Assembly: GCA_030531505.1 (NCBI GenBank)
Contig: JAUNNH010000005.1
Coordinates: forward strand, 1 to 64,000
Reading direction: 5' to 3'
From: Eubacteriales bacterium
GTDB lineage: Bacteria; Bacillota; Clostridia; Oscillospirales; Oscillospiraceae
DNA length: 64,000 bases
Of this stretch, positions 59,761 to 64,000 are shown piece after piece. A program made the position numbers and the translations under genes. Positions within the stretch are counted from its first letter, which is position 1. Each line of letters starts with the position of its first letter. Under the pieces are notes generated by a model. The model had not been told where the DNA came from. It searched no databases and worked only from the letters and a program-made list of their open reading frames with translations.

Positions 59761-60720
59761 TTACACCCGGCGGTTGACAGGCTCGCGGCCTTCCAGTGCG
59801 TCGATGATCTGCTGGGCAGTCATGACGCCGCAGTTTTCCAGGTTCTCATAGGACTCCGCACCGTTGTGCGAGGTTGCGATGACGTTCGGCAGCGTAAGCA
59901 GCGGTGTGTTCTCCGGTGTTGCGGGCTCATGCACAAACACGTCCGAGGCAAAATAGCCGACCTGGCCGCTCGTCAGCGCTTCATACATGGCTTCCTCGTC
60001 CACGACTTCGCCGCGGGCATCGGTCACGAAAATCACGCCGGGCTTTGTGAGCTTCAGCGTCTCGCGGTTGATCATGTTCTCCGTGGAGGGCAGCAGCGGG
60101 ACCAGGATACAGATGGTGTCACTGCGGGACATGAGATCCTCGAAACTCGTAAACTCTACCCCGTACTTCGCGGCGACTTCTTTGTTCGGCATCACATCGT
60201 AGGCCAGCACATGGCAGTCAAAGCCGGTCAGCTTTTTGGCGACCCACTGGCCGATCGCGCCGAAGCCCAGGATGCCGACGGTGGAGCCGGTCACCTCATG
60301 GAAGTTCAGGTTCTTCCACAGGCCCTCCTTGGTCATGGCGTTGAGGCGGGGCAGCTCACGCCTCGCTGCCAGCATCATGGCCAAGACATGCTCAGCCACC
60401 GCATTGGCGTTGACACCCTGGCAGTTGGTGACGATGATGCCGCGCTTCTTTGCCGCCTCGGTATCGACCGAGTTCATGCCGGTGCCATAGCGGGCCAGCA
60501 CCTTCAGGTTCGGCGCGGCGTTCATCGCTTCCTCATTCCACGGCTCACAGTTCGCGATGCAGGCATCGATGTCGCCGATCAGCGGCAGCAGCTCTTCCAG
60601 GTAGAAATCACGGTCCAGATCGTTCGTCACAAGCTCGTAGCCCTTCTCTTCGAGCATCTTATAGCCCTTCGGGCTGAACTTCTTGTAGGCGGGCTTGGCA
60701 ATCAAAACTCTCTTAGCCAT
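59761..60720 (-). CDS. D-isomer-specific 2-hydroxyacid dehydrogenase (phosphoglycerate dehydrogenase-like)
   Basis: A 319-residue NAD-dependent enzyme. The Rossmann loop VGILGFGAIGQWVAKKL is near residues 147-163; catalytic residues are arginine in VTDARGEVV, glutamate in FVHEPATPENTPLL and histidine in ATSHNGAES. It differs clearly from the enzyme at 45433. It is the last gene of the minus-strand sugar-acid operon, 28 bases after the IolB-like gene. Substrate unknown; a 2-keto sugar acid is likely from context. Confidence 0.9.
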   Translation of the reverse strand: MAKRVLIAKPAYKKFSPKGYKMLEEKGYELVTNDLDRDFYLEELLPLIGDIDACIANCEPWNEEAMNAAPNLKVLARYGTGMNSVDTEAAKKRGIIVTNCQGVNANAVAEHVLAMMLAARRELPRLNAMTKEGLWKNLNFHEVTGSTVGILGFGAIGQWVAKKLTGFDCHVLAYDVMPNKEVAAKYGVEFTSFEDLMSRSDTICILVPLLPSTENMINRETLKLTKPGVIFVTDARGEVVDEEAMYEALTSGQVGYFASDVFVHEPATPENTPLLTLPNVIATSHNGAESYENLENCGVMTAQQIIDALEGREPVNRRV

Positions 60721-60748
60721 TTCTCTCGGTTCTCCTTACACGTCATTC

Positions 60749-61549
60749 TCATCGTGCAGAGTTAAAATCCTTGAGTGCCGGGTCAAGCACCGCCAGATCA
60801 TAGCGGCGGCTGGTGTGCCGGAGGGCGCCGAGCACCCATAAATAGGCGTTGCGCGTTCCGGGGCTCGCAACGGTGGGGTGGTAGCCGCGCGGGCACTGCA
60901 CCATCGTGCCGGAGTGGACGGTGTGCGTCACGATATCGTCCACCTCGCCGGACTTCAGATAGCTGATATGAAAGCCGAAGTGCGGCAGCGGCATATCGAA
61001 GTAGCAGTAAATCTCTTCCAGATCCTTCTCGTGCTGATGCGGGGGCCAGCTGGTCCAGGCGCCTTCGCCGCCCCATGTGAGGCCGCAGATCAGGCGGGAC
61101 GCCTCATCCTTGTCGGAGAGAGTCATAAACACCTCGCGCTGGCCGATGCCCTCGCCGTGGATCTGATGGATATCGCCCACCGGGGCGTCCTTCTCGAAGG
61201 CACGGAAAAAGGCCTTGCCATAGCCCTCATACACCGCGGCGGCGATATAGAAAATGCAGTCCTCCAGCGCGGTGATCGTCACGCTGTCCCCACCGGGGAG
61301 ATAGAAGGCGTCAAAGCGCGTCATTTCCCGGGCCAGCGCGTGGTCAGAGAGTTTGGCCGCGCCGGCGATCAGCACGGGGTGCATCTCGAGTTTCCCGGAT
61401 TCCAGATGATAGCTCTCCCCCTTCGGGAGATTCAGACGAAAGATCTGCGTCTCCTGGCAGGCGCAGGTGTCCGGGGTGATGACGGCGTGAAAGCCGGGCT
61501 CCTCCGGGGACTGAACGCGCCAGGATTCCATCTCTTCTTTGCAGGACAT
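60749..61549 (-). CDS. 5-deoxy-glucuronate isomerase family protein (IolB/KduI-like)
   Basis: A 266-residue double-cupin protein. The metal-binding segment is SWPPHQHEKDLEEIYCYFD (two histidines and a glutamate) and a later histidine lies in CPRGYHPTVA. This matches IolB, which isomerises 5-deoxy-glucuronate in inositol breakdown, more than KduI. No other iol genes are present, so a different uronate-like substrate is possible. It sits between the dehydratase and the hydroxyacid dehydrogenase genes. Confidence 0.85.
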   Translation of the reverse strand: MSCKEEMESWRVQSPEEPGFHAVITPDTCACQETQIFRLNLPKGESYHLESGKLEMHPVLIAGAAKLSDHALAREMTRFDAFYLPGGDSVTITALEDCIFYIAAAVYEGYGKAFFRAFEKDAPVGDIHQIHGEGIGQREVFMTLSDKDEASRLICGLTWGGEGAWTSWPPHQHEKDLEEIYCYFDMPLPHFGFHISYLKSGEVDDIVTHTVHSGTMVQCPRGYHPTVASPGTRNAYLWVLGALRHTSRRYDLAVLDPALKDFNSAR

Positions 61550-61561
61550 GTGAGTGCCTCC

Positions 61562-63346
61562 TTATTCCATATAAGCGCCTTTCATGGCGCTGACGGCGTG
61601 CTGCGCGTATAGCTTGAGCAGCCCGCCCTGGTACTTGCTGGTAAAACCCTTCCAGTTCTTTTTCCGCTCTGCCAGTACCGCGTCGATCTCTTCGGGCGTT
61701 TTCCGCTCGCCGCGGATGCCGACGATGGCGAGCCGGCGCGCCTCCACGTCGATCTCGATGAGGTCGCCCTCCTCGACAAAGGCGATAGGGCCTCCCGCGG
61801 CCGCTTCCGGACTCACATGGCCGATGACCGGTCCGCGTGAGGCGCCGGAAAAACGCCCGTCTGTAATCAGCGCGACGCTCGAAGCGAGCTCAGGATCGGC
61901 ACAGATCGCCTCACCGGTGTAGAACATCTCCGGCATGCCGGAGCCGCGGGGCCCTTCGTAGCGGATGAAGATCGCGTCGCCCGGCTTGACCTCTCCGTGC
62001 AGCACGGCGGCGATGCAGGCCTCCTCGCTGTCGTAGGGTCTCGCGGTGAGGGTCGCCTTGAACATATTCTTTGGGCAGGCCGTGTGCTTGATCACGCAGC
62101 CTTCCGGCGCGAGATTGCCGCGCAGGATGGCGATGCTGCCATCGGTGCCCTTGGCGTCGTCAAAGCTGTGGATGATATCCGTGCGCTTGACGGAAATGCC
62201 GAGCCCCGCGGTTTTCTCCCGCAGCAGCGCATCGCAGCGCTCGTAGAAGCCGTTTTTCTTCAGCTCCTCCAGGTTCTCTCCGAGTGTCTTGCCTGTGACG
62301 GTCATCACGTCGAGATGGAGCATGGATTTGATCTCCTCCATCACGCGGGGCACACCGCCGGCATAATAGAAATACTGTGCCGGCCAGTCGCCGGAGGGAC
62401 GGATGTTCAGCAGGTAATGCGCGCCGCGGTGCATCCGGTCGAAGGTGTCGGCGTCGATGGTGAAGCCGAACTCATGGGCGATGGCGGGCAGATGCATGGT
62501 GGCATTGGTGGAGCCGGAGATCGCCGCATGGACCATGATGGCGTTCTCAAAGCTCTTCATCGTTATGATGTCCTTCGCGCGAATGCCCTGCTCCACGAGC
62601 TTCATGAGCTGCACGCCCGCCTCGTGGGCGGCCGCCTTCAGTTCGGGCGCGGTCGCGGGCATCAGGGCGGTGCCGGGCAGCATCAATCCGAGCGCTTCCG
62701 CCATGATCTGCATGGTGGAGGCGGTGCCCATGAAGGAGCAGGCTCCGCAGCTGGGACAGGCGTTATGCTTATAATACTCAAGCTGTTCGTTCGGGATCAC
62801 GCCGGTTTTCTCCCAGGCGTCAAACTTGCCGATCTGCTCAAGTGTCAGCAGCTCGTTGATAGCGCAGGCGGGATCCTGCACAACATACTGCTTCGGCAGG
62901 GTGTGTGCCTCCATGACACCGCCGGTGACGACGATCGCGCTCATGTCCTTGAGGCGGCCGATACTCATGAGCATGGCGGGCATGGACTTGTCGCAGCTGG
63001 CGATGAACACGCCGCCGTCAAAGCCCGTGGCGTTGGCCTGTGCCTCCACCAGGTTCACGATCGCGTCTCGGTGGGGCAGCGAGTAGTTGATGCCGTCATG
63101 GCCCTGGGCGATGCCGTCGCACATGTCGGTGGCAAAATAGCGCGCGGCCTTGCCGCCGCTCTCGTTCACGCCCTTCACCGCCTCTTCCACGAAGCGGTTG
63201 AGGTGAGCCGAGCCCGGGTGGCTGTCCCCAAAGGTGCTCTCCACGATGATCTGCGGCTTACCGAGTTCTTCGACCTTCCAGCCCATCCCCATGCGGAGAG
63301 GGTCCATCTCCGGGGCAAGTTTGCGAACTTCCTGACTTTTCAGCAT
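61562..63346 (-). CDS. Dihydroxy-acid dehydratase / sugar-acid dehydratase (IlvD/Edd family)
   Basis: A 594-residue iron-sulfur dehydratase. Cluster cysteines lie in MCDGIAQGHDGI, SCDKSMPAM and ACPSCGACSFMGTAST. The C-terminal GPRGSGMPEMFY and SGASRGPVIGHVSPEAAAGG are conserved. The N-terminal stretch (LRMGMGWKVEELGKPQIIVE) points to the sugar-acid branch (aldonate dehydratases) rather than the valine-pathway enzyme, and so does the operon. Neighbours suggest that it dehydrates an aldonate or uronate derivative to a 2-keto-3-deoxy acid. Confidence 0.88.
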   Translation of the reverse strand: MLKSQEVRKLAPEMDPLRMGMGWKVEELGKPQIIVESTFGDSHPGSAHLNRFVEEAVKGVNESGGKAARYFATDMCDGIAQGHDGINYSLPHRDAIVNLVEAQANATGFDGGVFIASCDKSMPAMLMSIGRLKDMSAIVVTGGVMEAHTLPKQYVVQDPACAINELLTLEQIGKFDAWEKTGVIPNEQLEYYKHNACPSCGACSFMGTASTMQIMAEALGLMLPGTALMPATAPELKAAAHEAGVQLMKLVEQGIRAKDIITMKSFENAIMVHAAISGSTNATMHLPAIAHEFGFTIDADTFDRMHRGAHYLLNIRPSGDWPAQYFYYAGGVPRVMEEIKSMLHLDVMTVTGKTLGENLEELKKNGFYERCDALLREKTAGLGISVKRTDIIHSFDDAKGTDGSIAILRGNLAPEGCVIKHTACPKNMFKATLTARPYDSEEACIAAVLHGEVKPGDAIFIRYEGPRGSGMPEMFYTGEAICADPELASSVALITDGRFSGASRGPVIGHVSPEAAAGGPIAFVEEGDLIEIDVEARRLAIVGIRGERKTPEEIDAVLAERKKNWKGFTSKYQGGLLKLYAQHAVSAMKGAYME

Positions 63347-63379
63347 ATGCTTTTTCCTTCCGCGCTATCCAGCACCGGC

Positions 63380-63835
63380 TCACATCCGGCGGACAAGCGA
63401 GAGCCCTTTCTCTCTGCAGATCCGGTCCAGCCTGTCCAGAATATCTCTCCCGGTTTCGAGGAAAACCTCTTCCGGAAGCTTCACTTTCTCAATATCGTCG
63501 GTAAAGGGTCCTCCCCACTGCAGCTCGCCCTCCCGCTTGGGGACGACGTGCACATGGAAGTGGGAAACCTTGTCACCGTAGATAGCGTAATTGATCTTGT
63601 CGGCGTCGGCATACGCGGAGACCGCCTGAGCGACAGCAGCGACCTCCGCAAAGAAACCGTTGCGCTGTTCGTCGCTCAGCTGCCAGATCTCATCGCGGTG
63701 TTCTTTTAGAGCGACGATGCAGCGCCCGCGGTGCTTCTGATCGCGGAAGAGGTAGACATCCGACCAGGTCAGCTCCGCCAGCGGGGCCATGAGTGCGTTC
63801 TGCCGCTCATCTTTTTTGCAGTAGAAGCAGTCCAT
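63380..63835 (-). CDS. HIT-family hydrolase
   Basis: A 151-residue histidine-triad protein with the catalytic motif HFHVHVVPK (histidines 92, 94, 96) and an N-terminal CFYC pair that may bind zinc. HIT proteins split nucleoside phosphoramidates, dinucleotides or adenylylated compounds. It starts three bases after the SDR stop and lies 33 bases before the dehydratase gene, so it is part of the sugar-acid operon. That is an unusual place for this family. Confidence 0.9.
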   Translation of the reverse strand: MDCFYCKKDERQNALMAPLAELTWSDVYLFRDQKHRGRCIVALKEHRDEIWQLSDEQRNGFFAEVAAVAQAVSAYADADKINYAIYGDKVSHFHVHVVPKREGELQWGGPFTDDIEKVKLPEEVFLETGRDILDRLDRICREKGLSLVRRM

Positions 63836-63838
63836 TGC

Positions 63839-64000
63839 TTACTTGACAAGGTAGCCGCCGTCGCAGGGAATCACAGCGCCGTTAATGTAGTCGGACGCGT
63901 GGGAGCTGAGGAAGATCGCGAGGCCCTTCACATCGTTGGGCGTGCCCCAGCGGTGCGCGGGGATACGATCGGTGATCTCCTTGTAACGGGGGTTGTTGGG
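63839..64000 (-). CDS. SDR-family dehydrogenase, C-terminal part
   Basis: Partial gene that runs off the right edge; the last 53 residues are visible. They contain RIPAHRWGTPNDVKGLAIFL, then SSHASDYINGAVIPCDGGYL and the stop at 63839. This is the typical end of short-chain dehydrogenases of the gluconate 5-dehydrogenase / KduD group. With the downstream dehydratase and isomerase genes it suggests a route for hexuronate or aldonate use. Confidence 0.85.
   Translation of the reverse strand, partial: PNNPRYKEITDRIPAHRWGTPNDVKGLAIFLSSHASDYINGAVIPCDGGYLVK

Overview
The window looks like a chromosomal segment of a gut-type Firmicute in class Clostridia, probably of the Oscillospiraceae/Ruminococcaceae kind. 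I infer this from the high GC coding sequence (roughly 60 percent by eye), strong AGGAGG ribosome sites, TTGACA/TATAAT promoters, the Firmicute gene families present (YmdB, YhaO/YhaN, SpoVK/CbbX, DUF4317, DUF1846), the split transketolase and the TRAP uptake system. I cannot name the species.

Layout. 1-1620: start of the S10 ribosomal protein operon on the minus strand (rpsJ, rplC, start of rplD) with a long structured leader. 1667-9610: minus-strand housekeeping and transport genes (membrane protein, truncated LysR regulator, cdd, oligopeptide-type binding protein, pgeF, secA). 9771-14762: DUF1846 protein, a REP-associated transposase carrying REP palindromes inside its own reading frame, then an AT-rich accessory patch with small uncharacterised genes. 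14850-24471: acyltransferase-like protein, rsmE, a CbbX/SpoVK-type AAA+ ATPase leading a surface polysaccharide operon (two glycosyltransferases and a flippase), DUF4317 protein and an E2-like acyltransferase lacking its catalytic histidine. 24478-38654: eno, a GT-C-like membrane protein, the tldD/pmbA pair, an ICMT-type methyltransferase, a GH32-like lipoprotein, several exported proteins, and a divergent HxlR regulator/FMN reductase pair. 38726-39299: a gene fragment, tRNA-Pro, and a tandem 121-bp repeat lying between the tRNA and its likely promoter. 39481-43817: arginine catabolic operon. 43984-53150: a probable acid-sugar/polyol catabolic cluster. 53241-55707: panB, an uncharacterised protein, tRNA-Arg with a duplicated 3' end, and a 55-residue small protein. 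55823-59596: ymdB-yhaO-yhaN type operon. 59761-64000: a second sugar-acid catabolic operon (hydroxyacid dehydrogenase, IolB-like isomerase, IlvD/Edd dehydratase, HIT protein, SDR dehydrogenase).

How the parts work together. The arc operon would turn arginine into citrulline, then ornithine plus carbamoyl phosphate (giving ATP). An archaeal-type ornithine cyclodeaminase in the same operon could turn the ornithine into proline, so the operon need not export ornithine. The 43984-53150 cluster joins a DUF1537 sugar-acid kinase, a hydroxyacid dehydrogenase, a FadR-type regulator, a two-subunit transketolase, a complete TRAP transporter and a zinc dehydrogenase. It lacks the PdxA-like dehydrogenase and aldolase seen in known four-carbon acid routes, so its substrate is open and it is the best candidate here for an undescribed pathway. 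The most unusual non-coding features are the hairpin-array repeat at 4172-4377 with a covarying relative at 35755-35803, the REPs inside the transposase gene, the nested palindrome at 11961-12064, the tRNA-Pro leader repeats, and the duplicated tRNA-Arg end.
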